A DNA stretch of 64,000 nucleotides from Ectobius pallidus (Eukaryota; Arthropoda; Insecta; Blattodea; Ectobiidae). The position numbers and the translations under genes were made by a program. The stretch lies in contig CAXKWD010000006.1 in NCBI GenBank assembly GCA_964059195.1, positions 7,866,530 through 7,930,529 on the forward strand, written 5' to 3'. A model generated the notes under the pieces. It did no database searches. It saw nothing but the letters and a program-made list of their open reading frames with translations, and was not told the origin of the DNA. Below are positions 10,386-23,286 of the stretch, piece after piece. How positions within the stretch are numbered: position 1 is the stretch's first letter; the number at the start of each line of letters is the position of its first letter.

Positions 10386-11151
10386 CTTCTAAGCTTATTA
10401 CGCCAGGTAACCTCCATGAAACCCTTTAGCTATGTCCTAGCATCATCTCGGCTTGCTGTGTTGAAAACTACGATTCATGAAATCATAAATACAGCTGCTG
10501 ACCTTTGTTCTCACCTTGATGGTTCAAGCAAGCAGAAAAGATGGTTACATCACAGCGGTTATTATTTAATATACAGGGATGGAAAGCCTATTTCTCCACA
10601 GAGGCATGTTAGGGTTGTAGTTTACAAACTAATTGTAATAATTATATAATTTTAAATATGAAATAAGTAATTACTTTTAGTTGATTGTGAATGTAAGTTA
10701 TAAGTCTGATAAATTCTCTCAAACAGCAGATTTTGTTAATTAAATGAAGACATGAGTTGTTTCACACTGAGAAGCATGCAAATCAAGACTGGACTGTGAA
10801 ATAAGACGTGTTTCACAGATTCTGTTGACCAATGACATCTGAAGACGTGGTATCTGTCTGTAATAACGTTTAATCTCGTAGTGTGCAACCTTTTATACAC
10901 ATTTCATGGGGAAAATCAGTTCCTTAGTTAATGCACCATTAGTACTTTGGACCTGTCATTTCAGCGGCTGATGATGCGATTCCTGTGTTCTGTTTGAATC
11001 AGTGACCAAATATTTGCACCATGTTATTCATATACTTGCAAAACTAGGAAGAAAGTTATGTAGCGTAAAATACAGTGGCCAAGCGATCACAAAAAAGCAG
11101 GACATTTGAGCATCCCCAATAAAACTTTCTGGTCAGTAGGACATTTTGCAG
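10386..11151. other. Intergenic, nothing recognised
   Basis: Contains a CTGATGA near 10968 followed by a possible GATTC/GAATC stem but no GAAA; otherwise no structure that I can name. Confidence 0.35.
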
Positions 11152-11714
11152 CAAAATCCAAAAACAGGTTGCCCCTTAAGCTCCGCCTACTCTGTTGAGT
11201 TGCTATGGTGACCCTTCACGTGACGGACGGTAGAGGTTCATTTAGGAACGAGAGTTTTAGATTTTAATGGCATGCCATCCTCAAGACAAGTTGATTAGTA
11301 AAACTAAAACTTCCCTTGTTCCAAAAGGATATTTCACAATTGCAATTAATACTAAATCATCAATCTCCGCTACATCATGCAGCTGTCTAAACTTAAACAG
11401 ATAAATTCTCGATTCTCACTGCAACGATCACTCAATGGCATAGTGGTTTGGCTGATTGGTTATCATGCTAGCGATCCCGTGTTCGAATCGTGATAGGTGT
11501 GGAAATTTGTAGGACAGGAATAGGTTATAAATAGGTGAAGGAGAGAAGGGACTGAATAGTAGAATGAGGAAAAGAAGAAGAGAAAGGGAAAAATGAAAAT
11601 AACATTTTCCAAATTTTCAACGCTGCTAACGAGAGACATCTAGGTGACCATGGTGGAACTACTAGCCAACTCGAGTGGGAGGAACTTAAGGGGCAACCTG
11701 TTCTTGGATTTTCC
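11152..11714. mobile_element. Inverted-repeat element enclosing a tRNA-derived SINE
   Basis: Arms of about 40 bp (11152-11192 and 11673-11714) share acaggttgccccttaag. Between them (about 11431-11500) is a tRNA-like head: ggcatagtggtttggctg (box A-like) and gtgttcgaatc (good box B), followed by a purine-rich body. Similar SINE sequence is embedded in the elements at 41139 and 49435. A run of 10 or more C follows at about 11727. Confidence 0.55.
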
Positions 11715-12158
11715 CCATTTTGCCCCCCCCCCCCAAAAAAAACAGGACTGTCCCGGGACATTGTATAATACACCACCAAATAATCCCATTGCATATGTAT
11801 TCCAGGCCTATATAATATATCAACTAGCAGGTACACACAACTTCCCCTGATGCTTTCCTTCAGTTATTTATTTAATAGCAAATTTTTTAAACATTATAAT
11901 AAATTGCATGAATTACATATATATTTTTTTAATATATATTGTTAATCCTTCGGCAGGTGTGCCATTGTAAAAACTACAACAGCAGCTGTTTTTGTTCATT
12001 ATCGATGCCTTAACCTTGAGCTATTGCACCAACCTCATATTTTATTCCGTTGTTGATGCTTACTCAACAATGTTCCTAAGGCTCCAGTTTCCTTGTTTAG
12101 CTTTTTCAGTTGATTTTCTGAACTTTAAGCGACGAGGTTTTGAATGTTGTAAAAAAAG

Positions 12159-12902
12159 AGTGCGTGGAACGCCACGTGACAGAAGTAAAACTTTAGTTTA
12201 TTTTTTATTTTTTGATTTTGGACTTTTTAATTTTGGATCTTTGAATTTTTAATTTTGGATTTTTTAAATTTTCGATCTTCGAATTGTTTATTTTTTTTAT
12301 TTTATTATTTATTAAATTTTGGATTTTTGGATGTTATAATTTTTAATTTAGTGTTTTAAATTTTGGAAATTTGTATTTTTTAATTTTGGATCTTTGAATT
12401 TTTTAATTTTGGATTTTTTAAATTTTTTATTTTTTGGATTTTTTAATTTTGTATTTTAGTTATTTCAATTTTGGATTTTAAGATTTTTTCGATTTTAAGA
12501 TTTTTTCAATTTTCGATTTTTTAATTTTGGAATTTATTAGTTATTAAATTTTGAATTTTTGGATGTTTTAATTTTTAATTTTGTTTTTTTAAATTTTGGA
12601 AATTTGTATTTTTAATTTTGGATTTGCGCGGTAATGAACCTCCGGGTTCCATAAAATAGATAATATACCTTTAGATTGGTTAGGAATTGTCTATTGCCAT
12701 TGAGGAAGTAAGGTCTGAAAAATTTCCTTTGATTACTCCTAATCATTGAGTTGATTGTTTTCTGTGCAGTCCACACCGAAACAAGTCGGTTTTGAGTGTG
12801 GCTGATTTCGTGACGGTTTTAATGTGACTGATTTCGTGACGGTTTTAGTGTGACTGATTTTCCCGATTCACCCTCTACCGCCACTAAAGAAGTTTTACTT
12901 CA
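12159..12902 (-). mobile_element. Repeat family with GAAGTGAAAC termini, copy a
   Basis: Ends with inverted termini gaagtaaaactttag and ctaaagaagttttacttc. The interior (about 12185-12620) is an expanded degenerate minisatellite of ttttggattttttaa-like units. The same termini and the same minisatellite in complement recur at 38950-39382; the termini recur at 15238-15742. A tandem unit of about 31 bp (gtgactgatttcgtgacggt) lies at 12792-12861. Confidence 0.6.
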
Positions 12903-13194
12903 AAAATACAACGGTTATATTGCTCTTGTGACAGATGCAAGTTTAGTTCAAGCAGCCAATATGCAAAAAAATACGGCTTTGTGAAGTTGCCTCTGATTTT
13001 GTGAAAGAAACTAATACTTGTGAATTATTCCAGCAATGTTCAAGAATGTGAAAAATATAGCCAATGGCCATCATCTTGTAATCCTTTAAATGGAGTAAGA
13101 GGCACACATTTTATCTCCGACGTAAACTCCATCTTTTGTCACGTTGTAGTCAACGTAGTCACAAGAAGTTAGCAGGTCTTATGAAAGATCTAAA

Positions 13195-13443
13195 GTGCAA
13201 CTCAAATCTCTGCCAGCCGATCTCACCGTATTTCTTATGCAGTTCTGGGCTGAATCATCGACTTCTGAAGATCAGATCCTTGAACCTCCAGCAAAGAAGC
13301 AAGGGACCTGTAACTCCGTGGACGTCAAAAAAATTCATCCACTTCAATTAAATGTGATAGATGTCAAAACTGCTTGTAAAAAGCACAATGAAATACAAAT
13401 TTCTGAAAGCTATGTTTCAGAATACCTGGACAAAATGGTATGA
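13195..13443 (+). other. Unrecognised open frame
   Basis: An 82-codon frame reading ...QILEPPAKKQG... and ending SEYLDKMV. I recognise no family; composition is not clearly coding and no splice context is evident. It may be a worn transposon ORF, since it lies just beyond the repeat element ending at 12902. Confidence 0.2.
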
Positions 13444-13629
13444 TGACTAAAGAGCTGGAATTTTTGTTATAGCATGTGATAACAGTGGACATGTACTGTT
13501 TTCTACAGTATATTAACCAATCTGTATAGCACTGGCTTGTTATTATATTAAAATGTCCATGTTGTAAATTTTACAACACGCGCCTGCTCATGTGACAAAA
13601 TTAGGTGCGCCAACCGGAAGGTTAGGACA

Positions 13630-13890
13630 TAAACCTAAGATCAGAGTTCCCTGGCCAAAAATCTCTCGCATACCGAGTTTTGTTCAAATCTATCAATGTT
13701 TTCCTATTTTGGCTTACATACATTTGATTGACAATTGATTTCCATCGGTTCTTCACTCATAACTCGCGATTCAAAATCTGGCTTTGATGTGCATTCAGAC
13801 CCCTTTCTATCCATCTGAATTAAAAATATTAGATCTCTGTATGTTGTAGATTTAGCTGGGCATTAAACACAAGCAGTTCCTCTTATTATT
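13630..13890 (+). repeat. Fragment of the ACTAGC dispersed repeat
   Basis: Shares agagttccctggc, ctcataactcgc and aatctggctttga phrases with the longer copy at 45843-46672, in rearranged order. Non-coding. Confidence 0.45.
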
Positions 13891-13936
13891 CAGATACATC
13901 AAAAGTTAACAGTGTTTTTATATAAAGATGTAAGAA

Positions 13937-14296
13937 CAGTAGAGTTCTGCTATTCCAAACCCCGCTATTTCGAAAATCCGCCTATTCCAAACAGAGTTCA
14001 GAAGAAAGAAGAAAAAAAAAAAAACAGATTTTTTTAAACTTAAAAACAGGAGAAATTAAAGACGTTCGTGAAAAAACGCACATTTATTGTTATACAAAGA
14101 AGTTAAATGGAGACATACATAGAGCCTAAGCTTGATGAAAATGCCTGAAACCAAATTCGAATGAAAGCTGGTTACTCACAGCACGTCGGCTCCATTTATA
14201 CAATTAACACTTAATTTACGCCTTAAGTCAATACGTTGATATTATTCATGAAATCTGCCTATTACGAATTCCCACTAGTTCATAATAGCTCTACTG
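13937..14296. mobile_element. pogo/Tigger-like MITE
   Basis: Left end cagtagagttctgctattcc and right end complementary to cagtagagctattatgaa, the CAGTAGA-type terminus of pogo-like elements. No ORF. The right end runs into a small tandem array of gtact/ctact units (14291-14328). Confidence 0.6.
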
Positions 14297-14938
14297 TACT
14301 GTACTCTACTGTACTGTACTCTACTGTAGTTCAGAAAGTAAGTCAAGTTCCCACCCACAGGTGCTGTTGTGTTGTGGATAAAGGATAAGAGGGATAACAA
14401 GGTTTTTTTTCTTTCTTTCTTAAACATGTTTGTTCTTCTAGTTTTATTGTCAGTATCTGCTTTTACAGTTATATTTCGTAGTACAGAACAGACACGACTG
14501 AAATCTCAGTGAAATGTGACGGTGAAAGTGGTGATGATATCGAACTATACATATGATTCACTGATAAATAATTTTTTTTATTTTATTTTCCATCTTAAGA
14601 TAAACTAATCCCACATAAACATTTATACATGTCCACCCCTTAAAAAATATTGTGATAGAAATACCTTATTGATCTGAAAATTAATTAATGGTTTCTCAAT
14701 TTAGAACCAACAAACAATAAATAAATAGTCTACAATAAAATGAAATGAGATAAGCATGAAGTTAAAAAACATACTCTTAATCCTTTTAAATTATACAAGT
14801 ACAGTCTTATGTTAAATAACATCAGGTTTTTTTTTTTTTTTTGTTATAATGCTCATTTTATGCACCTCTGGTCAGAAGACAGTCGATGTCAGTTATCCTC
14901 GTGCCCAGTTTCAAACTTCCTAAAGCTTGAGATGCAAG
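14297..14938. other. Intergenic, nothing recognised
   Basis: AT-rich with a T17-type run near 14827. No inverted termini or coding seen. Confidence 0.4.
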
Positions 14939-15237
14939 TAGGGTGACCAAGGAAGAAATGAGGGACAAGACAGTAGAAAAAGGGGGACATTCCACAATTT
15001 TTGGGGACACCTAAATTTTTACTCAAGCTTTAAAACAACAAAAATTTTATCATTTTCAAAAGTTTTTACCTAGAGAAGGCCCACTCTTACTAATGTAATA
15101 ATATAGAAAAATATATTTCACTCATATTTACTGTATTATTTCCAGTCTGTGGGTTGAAGACCCTGAATCGAAATGAAAAAATACAAAAGTCAACAAATTC
15201 TGAAATAATAAAATACCTAAATGTTATCACAAGTTCT

Positions 15238-15742
15238 TGAAGTGAAACTTCTTTAGGCGTGCTAGGAGTAAATCGAGAGCTAACCCAAAGTTGCGTTACA
15301 AACAAAATAGTCACAAAAGTTGTGGGGGTAAGTAGCAAGCATAGAGTTGTTATCGAAAGAGTGGGGCCATGGGAGCACACGGGGAACGGTATCAGGCATT
15401 GAGTGGGGGGCTAGTGGTGTGGTGACCCCTTCACCATTATAGATGGCTCTACTCGTTGCGTGAGCATCGTTTACACATCACTAACGTTCTCGGAAACTTA
15501 ACCAAAGTGTCCCGTTCATGTAAACAAACACAGTGGCTATGATCAGTGACAGTTTGGGCATTAGTTCCTCACAACTGTGTTATTGCTTTATACGTATTCG
15601 ATTTAAAATGCCGAAAAAGTGAATTTCTTATTTTATTCAGATGAATTCCTTCTTCCGTTCGATATAATTACATGCATTCCTCTATTTCACTCTGAACGTT
15701 GCCAAAGAAGTTTCACTTCTGTCGTGTGGCGTTCCACGCACC
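15238..15742 (+). mobile_element. Repeat family with GAAGTGAAAC termini, copy b
   Basis: Starts tgaagtgaaacttctttag and ends aaagaagtttcacttctgtc followed by gtgtggcgttccacgcac. It shares ctaggagtaaatcgagagct with the copy at 38950. No coding and no minisatellite in this copy. Confidence 0.6.
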
Positions 15743-16100
15743 CAATTTTTTTAAAATTGGAAATAGAAGGAAAAATACTTATCTCTGGCACTTCTTAGTT
15801 TTATCAGTTACATGAAATACTTTCTAGCAACACTTGTTCTAAATTTCAATCTCTAGATATAACTACGAAGTATAGAAATACTGAAAACCTCAACAAATGC
15901 CGGAAGGTACATCCGGAATGCTTCTCCAGAGATGCTATAACCTACTTATTTGCACTTTCAAAGGCCATACTGTTGGCAATGGTTATGCTAGGTTTCATTG
16001 TTTAGTTGAAGCTACATGGCAGGACGATTGCCTAATGTGAAAATCCGATGACAATAACATGAAAATTTGTTCGGATACAAAACGAAACAATTGTGGGACA

Positions 16101-16451
16101 TGCTAGTGTAATGATAGTAACTGGTCCTTATCTTTCCACTGTAACTTGTTAAAACCGTTAAAGTCAAACATACACATACACAAAGATAAAACATTTGAAA
16201 GAATCAGTGGATAAAGTACCTCGGTGCGACGTTTCGACCTTGTCCTCCAGGTCTTCCTCAGGCAACTGACTGCTCCACATCGACACCGCTGACCATCGGT
16301 CACCGACGGTCAGCGGTGTCGATGTGGAGCAGTCAGTTGCCTGAGGAAGACCTGGAGGACAAGGTCGAAACGTCGCACCGAGGTATTTTATCCACTGATT
16401 CTTTCAAATGTTTTATCTTTGTGTATGTGTATGTTTGACTTTAACGGTTTT
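16101..16451 (-). mobile_element. Palindromic Penelope-like insertion P5
   Basis: Arms of about 146 bp (about 16151-16296 and 16303-16450) are almost perfect complements. The left tail 16101-16150, read on the minus strand, contains agtggaaagataaggacc, matching the tail at 8067-8295. The 12-bp duplication aattgtgggaca is at 16089-16100 and 16452-16463. Both arms carry the motif CTGAGGA, A, GACCT...AGGTC, GAAA. Confidence 0.82.
16341..16382 (+). ncRNA. Hammerhead-like motif in P5 (right arm)
   Basis: CTGAGGA (16341-16347), A, stem GACCT/AGGTC with an 8-nt loop, GAAA at 16367-16370, then CGTCGCACC. The mirror copy is on the minus strand at about 16231-16262. A GTA follows the short 3' segment, which could serve as an NUH-type site if the fold were a hammerhead; that is inference. 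Confidence 0.5.
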
Positions 16452-16947
16452 AATTGTGGGACAAATGATGTCCAGCGCAGGACATTTACAAATGCGGAAC
16501 GATTGGTCACCCTAGCTGCACATTAGGTCTACAGCTGAATACCAAGATGGCAGTCGTGAGAACAAACGTTTAATATTAATCTCATGAACAAATGTTCCAT
16601 CACATACTTTCTTCACCATCTAGTGAAATACTATCTAAGTGAGAAATTCAATTTCTTATGGATTTTGGACACCTCATGGCCAAGTTGAGAGAGGCCACAA
16701 AGGAAAGCAAAGAAGAATGAAGCGGGGGAGGATTATTACTGCTCTGGAGAAAAAGCTTACCAAAAAGTTCTCGACAGATTATATTCTGTAGAAAATTTTG
16801 GTAAGACAAAATATTTAATTCCATTTTTCTTGTTTTTGATGTCTTTCACGCTGAACATACCTCGTTATTTTATAACGACAGACTTGTTCAATTAATAAAG
16901 AATTGTTTGTGTTTAGGTCTAGAAACAAGTAATGGGGATGTAATGAG

Positions 16948-18386
16948 TACGGTTCGGATGTTTATGACAGGTCAAATTTTTATCCTGACCTCTAATTTCA
17001 CCGCAAACCCAAATTAAACACGAATTGCACGCTTGTTATCCTAATCGGACAGTTTTTATTTTTCATATAAAGTCATATTTTGGTTATTTTTATGGTCTTG
17101 GTCATATTTTCTAATTTACCATCATATTTCAGTTATAACTTCGGTAAAAAAGCACAATTATAACATAAAATGTATGTACTACAGGGTCGAGTTAAATTTG
17201 AAATTTAATGTTTATTCTCAATAAATATGTAACTTAATTTTTAAATTAATGCAATTGTTATAATTTTATAGGGGCACCCATGGCCTACAATAGCTATTTA
17301 TGCATCAAGTACGCAAAATAACACTTTAGCGGACAAATCTAGTATACTGGATGAGTCCGATAAAGTTTTTGCGTACGTGGTGCATACAATATTTTTTAGT
17401 AAAAGCTCTCTAAATTATATGAAACGAAACAAAAATACCGTATAATTAATTATAATGAAAAGTAGTAAGCTATTTGCTACTGTCTTATTCTCACAGCCCC
17501 CTGAATCGTCGAACAAAGAACCGCACGTACCAATATGAAATGCGGTAGCTATAGATGCATTATATTATATGAGTCGCTTTTTGTAAACAATAATGCATAC
17601 GAACTAGTATTTATGACAAGCTTATGAAAATATGAATGATAATCCCAAGGAAATTTCAATCCAAGCCAGAAACATTGAATTGGAGCTGATGCCAGCAACA
17701 TCACGGCAGCAGTAGACGGAATTTATTGCAATTAAATGCTAGTGCAAAGATGGTAAGTAATGAATGAAGATGTGAAAAGTTGTTGGCTTATATTTGTTGT
17801 TATGTGATGAAGTAGGCTACCTTGTTTTGCGAAAAACCCTGGTAAAATTTCTGATCATCATAAAGAAACATGTTGGCTTAAATTTGTTCTATTATGACCA
17901 ATTATATGCAAAAATCCATGTTAAGTTGGTGTGACTGGTCAATGCCATCTGGATTTTGTTTATAGATTGCCATGACTTTAAGTACTAGGCTGATAAAACT
18001 GCATTTTGAATGCAGTTTGAGTGCAGTTTTAGCAGCCTTGGTTTGCTAAAATGCAATTTTTCGGCGTGTTACCAGTCCGACAAGCAGCTGTTTTAGAGAG
18101 CGTGTACTAAAAAATATTATTTGTAGTTGATAAAGTTAACAAAGAAGAGCAAATTCTTTCAAATTAGAAGTCCATTATAAGCAAAACTGCAAATCACGTG
18201 TAAAATTGTTCAAAGGTGACCATCTGATTGCATTCATGTTATGTAATAATTTAGTGCCATTAAACGTTTAAAATTGGAACATTTATTTTGAGAAAATACG
18301 TTCTTTTATTGGGTCATATTTAGGATTGTTTAGTCACATTAAGGACATATTTTCCACTTTTTTGGGTCATAAACATCTGAACCCTA
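16948..18386. mobile_element. hAT-superfamily element, non-autonomous
   Basis: Perfect 8-bp duplication gtaatgag (16940-16947 and 18387-18394) and inverted termini of the form tasggttcrgatgtttatga with one or two changes. 8-bp duplications and TAGGGT-type ends fit the hAT superfamily. No transposase frame is seen in its 1.44 kb. Both ends carry gtcatattt-type sub-terminal repeats in opposite orientation. Confidence 0.8.
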
Positions 18387-18394
18387 GTAATGAG

Positions 18395-19227
18395 TCATCA
18401 CCAAGCTGCAGTTTGAACTGGATTTTAAGTAGACATGCCAATTATATTACACTGTGTATATAGAAAAGAGAAAAGAACTTTGTTCTCAAACTTAAATTAA
18501 TATCATAAAAGCGAGAATACCTTCTTAATCAGACCAATAAAGCAAATTTCAATTATCTCCTGGAATCGAACCCAGCATGTTGAGGACTTATGAAACGCTG
18601 TTTGCCCTCTACTGGTAATTTTCATCAATATACACACTATCTTCGAAAAGTATTTGTGCAAATCCATTACATGAACGACTGAGAAAAAGTTTCGCTTATT
18701 TTAAAATTTACGTATCACTTATGCAATCCTTGTTATAAAACAGCAACCAAATGACGCCACGTTTGGTAATATTTTCTCCACACACAAAATCTATCAATAT
18801 TACTTTCTTCAAGTAACTGGATCTACTTTTACTCATATAAAATGCACAATTTCACTGTTTAACTCTTGCGTCACAATAATAACCTGTCTCAAAGAAATTA
18901 TTTTCTAATTATCCTGACTGTGGGAAGAAAGCAAACGACACTTTGTAAACTGCTGCGTGATGCAGACTTTATGGGACAGAAACTCACGCATTTGAGATTA
19001 ACTGTATTCTTTCTGGAGAACTCGTTAATTTTGCTGCTTGAACACATGACATGGCAAAGGAAGAAAGGGGATCCAACTGTCTAGAATTTCACAATTAAGA
19101 CATGTGATATTTCCAAGGAATTTATGCACAAAAATACTACAGGAAGCAATTACAAATTTCCTAAGAATTTGTTTAAATGAAAAATAACGAGTTACTGTAA
19201 TAATAATAATGTGCTTTAATACATTAA
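18395..19227. other. Intergenic, nothing recognised
   Basis: No terminal repeats or coding similarity. The 72-codon frame at 18866 resembles nothing I know. Confidence 0.4.
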
Positions 19228-19229
19228 TA

Positions 19230-20888
19230 CAGTCAAACCTCCGTATAACAAAATTTACAGGCCCTATCAGATTTGTAGTGATTTACTGCTCATTAGAAAA
19301 CTATGTACAGGAAAATTCAGAATGAATTACAAATCCAAATCTTACAACAACAAAAAAAGACTCGACTTACTGACTTCCGTTGAATTGTAATCATAAGTAT
19401 TTTACATCGGCACACCTAGAAATTACTATTCAGACTGGTTTAACATCACGGATCACTCCATGCTTCTGAGCCTAGCCATACGTCAGAAATTTGGAATTCT
19501 TACATGATGGGAAGCAATGAAAAAGACAAGCGAATTAACCACATACGAGGTCTGTTAGAAAAGTATCCGACCTTATTTTTTTCTCGAAAACCTGACGGAT
19601 TTGAATCAAGCACGCTTGCATGAGCCGACCATGAACCTTCGTGCACATGTGTGAATTTTTTCCCCGCCTGCAAATAGCGTCTGTTGCTGGCAAGCAGCAT
19701 TTGAGTGAGGTAGTGTCTAGTGCTCTCGTCGTTGCAAGGAAAATTACGGAACGATTGGAGCAGCATTATTGCATTAAATTTTGCCTGGAATTGGGCGACA
19801 GCCAGGTGGAAACCATTCGAAAAATCCAGACGGCTTTCGGAGATGATGCTATGGGCATCACACAGATAAAGGAGTGGTACAACCGGTTTAAAGACGGCCG
19901 AACATTGGTGGTGAGCGAGCCACGCTCCGGTCGGCCATCAACATGCCGAAATGACCAGGTCATTGCCAAAGTGAACGCTGTGGTGATGCGGGACTGTCGC
20001 GTGAGTATCCGAGAAATTGCGGAAGAGGTGGGCATCATCACTTTTTCGGCACATTCAACTATGACCGAAGATTTGGCCATGAAGAGAGTGGCGGCGAAAT
20101 TCAATGCCGATGCTGCTGACGGCGGAGCAAAAACAACTTCATGTTGAAGTCTCACAGGACATGCTTGACTCCACAAACAGTGACCCCGACTTCATGAACA
20201 CCTTAATGAGTGGTGACGAGTCCTGGTGTACGGGTGCGACCCGGAAACCAAATTCCAGGAGTCACAATGAAAAAACGACGAGAGCACTAGACACTACCTC
20301 ACTCAAATGCTGCTTGTCAGCAACAGACGCTATCTACAGGCGGGAAAAAATTCACACATTTGCACGAAGGTTCAAGGTCGGCTCATGCAAGCGTGCTTGA
20401 TTCAAATCTGTCAGGTTTTTGAGAAAAGAAATTAAGGTCGGATACTTTTCTAACAGATCTCGTATTTGAGGCAAAACTAAAACGTTTGCTCCTTATGGTG
20501 TTTTAATTGCACATTATGTACATGTTGAAGTAACAACCTAACACAGAGTAGGCTATGTTTTTGCACACATAAGGGATGATTTTAGCCTCAGTGATCCTAT
20601 TTTCCACCCATCATGAAGCTTTCTCTTCTGGAATTTATAAGAAGCATAACAGATATCAGCCACCCAGAAAGGAAGGAACCAGCTACCATCCATAGGGCTA
20701 AGCTACTGGTTTGCAGTATTAATTCAACTTCCAAATATCGTTATAAAAGTGTGTTTCTAGAATAGCTTCATCGTTATAGTGAGTTACATTTCCATTATTT
20801 AGATAGGAAATTCGCCGGGACCAAACAAATATTTTGCTATATGCAGGTCTATCGTTATATTGATTTTTGTTATACAGAGGTTTGACTC
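19230..20888. mobile_element. pogo-like non-autonomous element (copy A), split by a mariner
   Basis: TA-flanked termini cagtcaaacctccgtataac (19230) and the complement of gagtcaaacctctgtataac (to 20888). The same body occurs at 47399-50276 and, truncated, at 45050-45299. A mariner element (19546-20462) has inserted at a TA in it. No transposase belongs to the host element. Confidence 0.78.
19546..20462 (+). mobile_element. mariner element with long terminal repeats, transposase broken
   Basis: TA duplications at 19544-19545 and 20463-20464 and inverted repeats of about 188 bp (19546-19733, 20274-20462). The transposase N-terminus is readable from about 19757: IKFCLELGDS, then KEWYNRFKDGR, SGRPST and VSIREIAEEVG (paired helix-turn-helix). 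After a frameshift near 20100 it continues with LLTAEQKQLHVEVSQDMLD and SGDESW, which holds the first catalytic Asp. Everything after the CDPETK region is deleted up to the right repeat, so the second and third catalytic acids are absent. Confidence 0.9.
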
Positions 20889-20890
20889 TA

Positions 20891-22203
20891 CTAAAAATGA
20901 TCTGTACGTGTTTTGAGAATCGTTACCCTCATCTTCAGCTGTATAAACTTCCTATGAGAATGCAGTAACAGTTACTGCTTGAACACGAACCACCGTCTTT
21001 TCTGCATTCCCTTTTTGATTTACAATGCATTTTGGACTTTCTAAAAAGAAAATAATAATTATTGTATAATGACAAGTAAAAAGAAAAGCTGATATAAACA
21101 ATCACCATCTGATAAACTTTTTTGATTAAGAGTGGCCATTATTCCAACAATCAGGATTACAAAGCAGAGCAATGATTACAATAGGCCTAGATATGTACAG
21201 TCACGTTTTATCTGAAAGTATATTGGGATAATACCAAACCACTTACTCGTTCCTACACGTCACAATGGTAGCACACAAAACTCCACGAGTATTCAACTAA
21301 ATAATAATAATAGTAATAATAATAACTGTTGTATTTACATTGTTATCTCACTCGCAGACACAATCACTACAATACCCCATATAATGCATGTAACATTTTA
21401 TTATTATTATTTTTTTTGTAATTTTTTGTTACAATAAAAGTTGAACTGCAATTATTTATATTAAATGTCCACACAAGTTCAAGAATTGCAATACAGTTCT
21501 CTGACTATATTATTCATTATAACAAAAAAGCTATCAGCTGTATAAACGTATTACACAGAAACTTTCTAAAAAGAAAATAATTATGAGGCAAAGGAGGGCT
21601 TCGAGGAGTACAACCAAAGTAAGTTTTTCAGCTGAAGAATTATCACTAACCTTGGCGCTATACGAAAACGGACTTCCTTTATCTCATATTCATTAATTTT
21701 AAAATACAAAATAAATGAGAAAAGCAGAATAATTGAGAAAGACGATGCAATTAAAAATAATATACATGTGAATGATGATGATAACGTTTGGTCTAAAGGC
21801 TTTCCAATGGCCTCCATTTTGTCCTTTTGCCAATATGTAGAAAAGAAAAGCAAATCCATACTAATGCCATATCTAATTGAGAACACAGAACATCGGTAAC
21901 ATCCATGCTGAAATAAAAAGCCAAATCTAGAAGTCTATATACATTATCAGTTTCTTATCCAACATGAACGTTGTTATTTTGACATTGAACCTACTCGTTC
22001 AGTTCTCAGCGGTTTCATTTGTTAACCAGTTCTAATAAACATTCTTCAATAACTGGTCCTTTTTATGCCATACATAGTAGGTATAAAGAAAAATTAATCA
22101 GAAAGAAAAAGTTGGGTCCTAAGATTATTTTACACGTTATTTTTTAACTTACTTTGAGCTAGCACTCGTTCAGATTGTTTTATGGACCATTTCTCTCCGT
22201 CTT

Positions 22204-22236
<33 letters not shown>

Positions 22237-22569
22237 AACGCATACATGCAACTTTGAGAGAACAGAATCACTATCGGCCAAAAGATTAGTAAGATGATAT
22301 TTGTCCCTACTCTCTGTCTTCCCAATATGACAACTGTGCTTCAATTACTTTTCACCAAAAATAATCCATCATATCCACTTGGGACTTTATAAATCCCCCA
22401 GGCACCACAATATTGTAGCATTTTTACCATCCATGTCATGTCTGTTGATTTGAAATACAAGGCTACTTTTGTGTTTTAACGTCCACCTGAAACAAAGAAG
22501 GAACAATACTTTACATAAATAGGAAGAACGGGCCACAAAGTTTGTAAGATAGGTATAAAACAGAATAAA
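20891..22569. other. Intergenic, nothing recognised
   Basis: AT-rich; a short phrase, ctttctaaaaagaaaataat, occurs twice (about 21037 and 21562). AAT-type runs at about 21300-21327. No gene seen. Confidence 0.4.
22205..22234 (+). repeat. (CA)n microsatellite
   Basis: Fifteen uninterrupted CA units. Confidence 0.95.
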
Positions 22570-22571
22570 TA

Positions 22572-23264
22572 CAGTCAACCCTTGATATAATGCCACCATC
22601 TGTTCTCTAACATTTAGTGGCAGTAAACGATATTTAATTTTAAAAATAAAAATTGCATAATACAATGATGTATTAGTTTACTGTACTGTATTAAGAAAGA
22701 ATTAAAAAGCAAATAGAGAACCTCAGCACAAAATAAAATACACTCTACTATAATGTACTGTAACCCAATTTATTTCAGTATATGTCTGGTGCTACTGTAT
22801 ACAAAGGGTTGAAAATCATGTGGGTCCTTGTATAACAGCTGAATGGATTGAGTAAAAGAAGTGAAAGTTTGGAATGTCTCCTTGTATGAAGGGCTCTTTC
22901 TACCTGCTCCACACACATGTAGGCTGTCTGTCCGGCTTCTTAATGTAGCTTCCTTATTTCACATAACTACATTTACAGTTAGTGGCAGGGGAACACTCAC
23001 TACTTGGAAATACAGTACAGTATGTTTCTTAAATAATCTTTCTAACATTCACGCCAGTTTCAAAAAAATTCTGAAACTGAAAAAAAAATCACTGCGAGCT
23101 ATATTTTGTAAAAATCTTGTCTTGTATTCACTGGCACTAAATGAATTGGCACAGTAACGAGGTTTCTTATGTATTTTATATGGGAGAAGATCCGTTTACT
23201 TGCATTTATTGGCGCAGTGCGAGGGTGGCACTGTATAGAGGGGCATTATATCGAGGGTTGACTG
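22572..23264. mobile_element. TA-flanked MITE, Tc1/mariner-superfamily type
   Basis: Inverted termini cagtcaacccttgatataat and its near-complement, with TA at 22570-22571 and 23265-23266. Sub-terminal gccacc/ggtggc blocks also pair. The frames inside (for example 22861-23157) have no recognisable product. Confidence 0.75.
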
Positions 23265-23286
23265 TATTTTTCAACATATACATAAA

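Larger units (their letters stand above)
14939..16516. mobile_element. Possible hAT-type element hosting two later insertions
   Basis: Short inverted termini tagggtgaccaa (14939) and ttggtcacccta (to about 16516), the kind seen in some hAT elements. The 8 bp outside the two ends agree only in part. The repeat at 15238-15742 and the palindrome at 16101-16451 both lie inside. No transposase is visible. Confidence 0.4.

Noticed and set aside
10968..11020. Another copy of the CTGATGA motif
   Set aside because: A GATTC/GAATC pair exists, but GAAA is absent and no palindrome, tail or duplication surrounds it.
14939..16516. Confident hAT call
   Set aside because: Termini are only about 12 bp and the flanking 8-mers agree only partly, so it is listed at low confidence.
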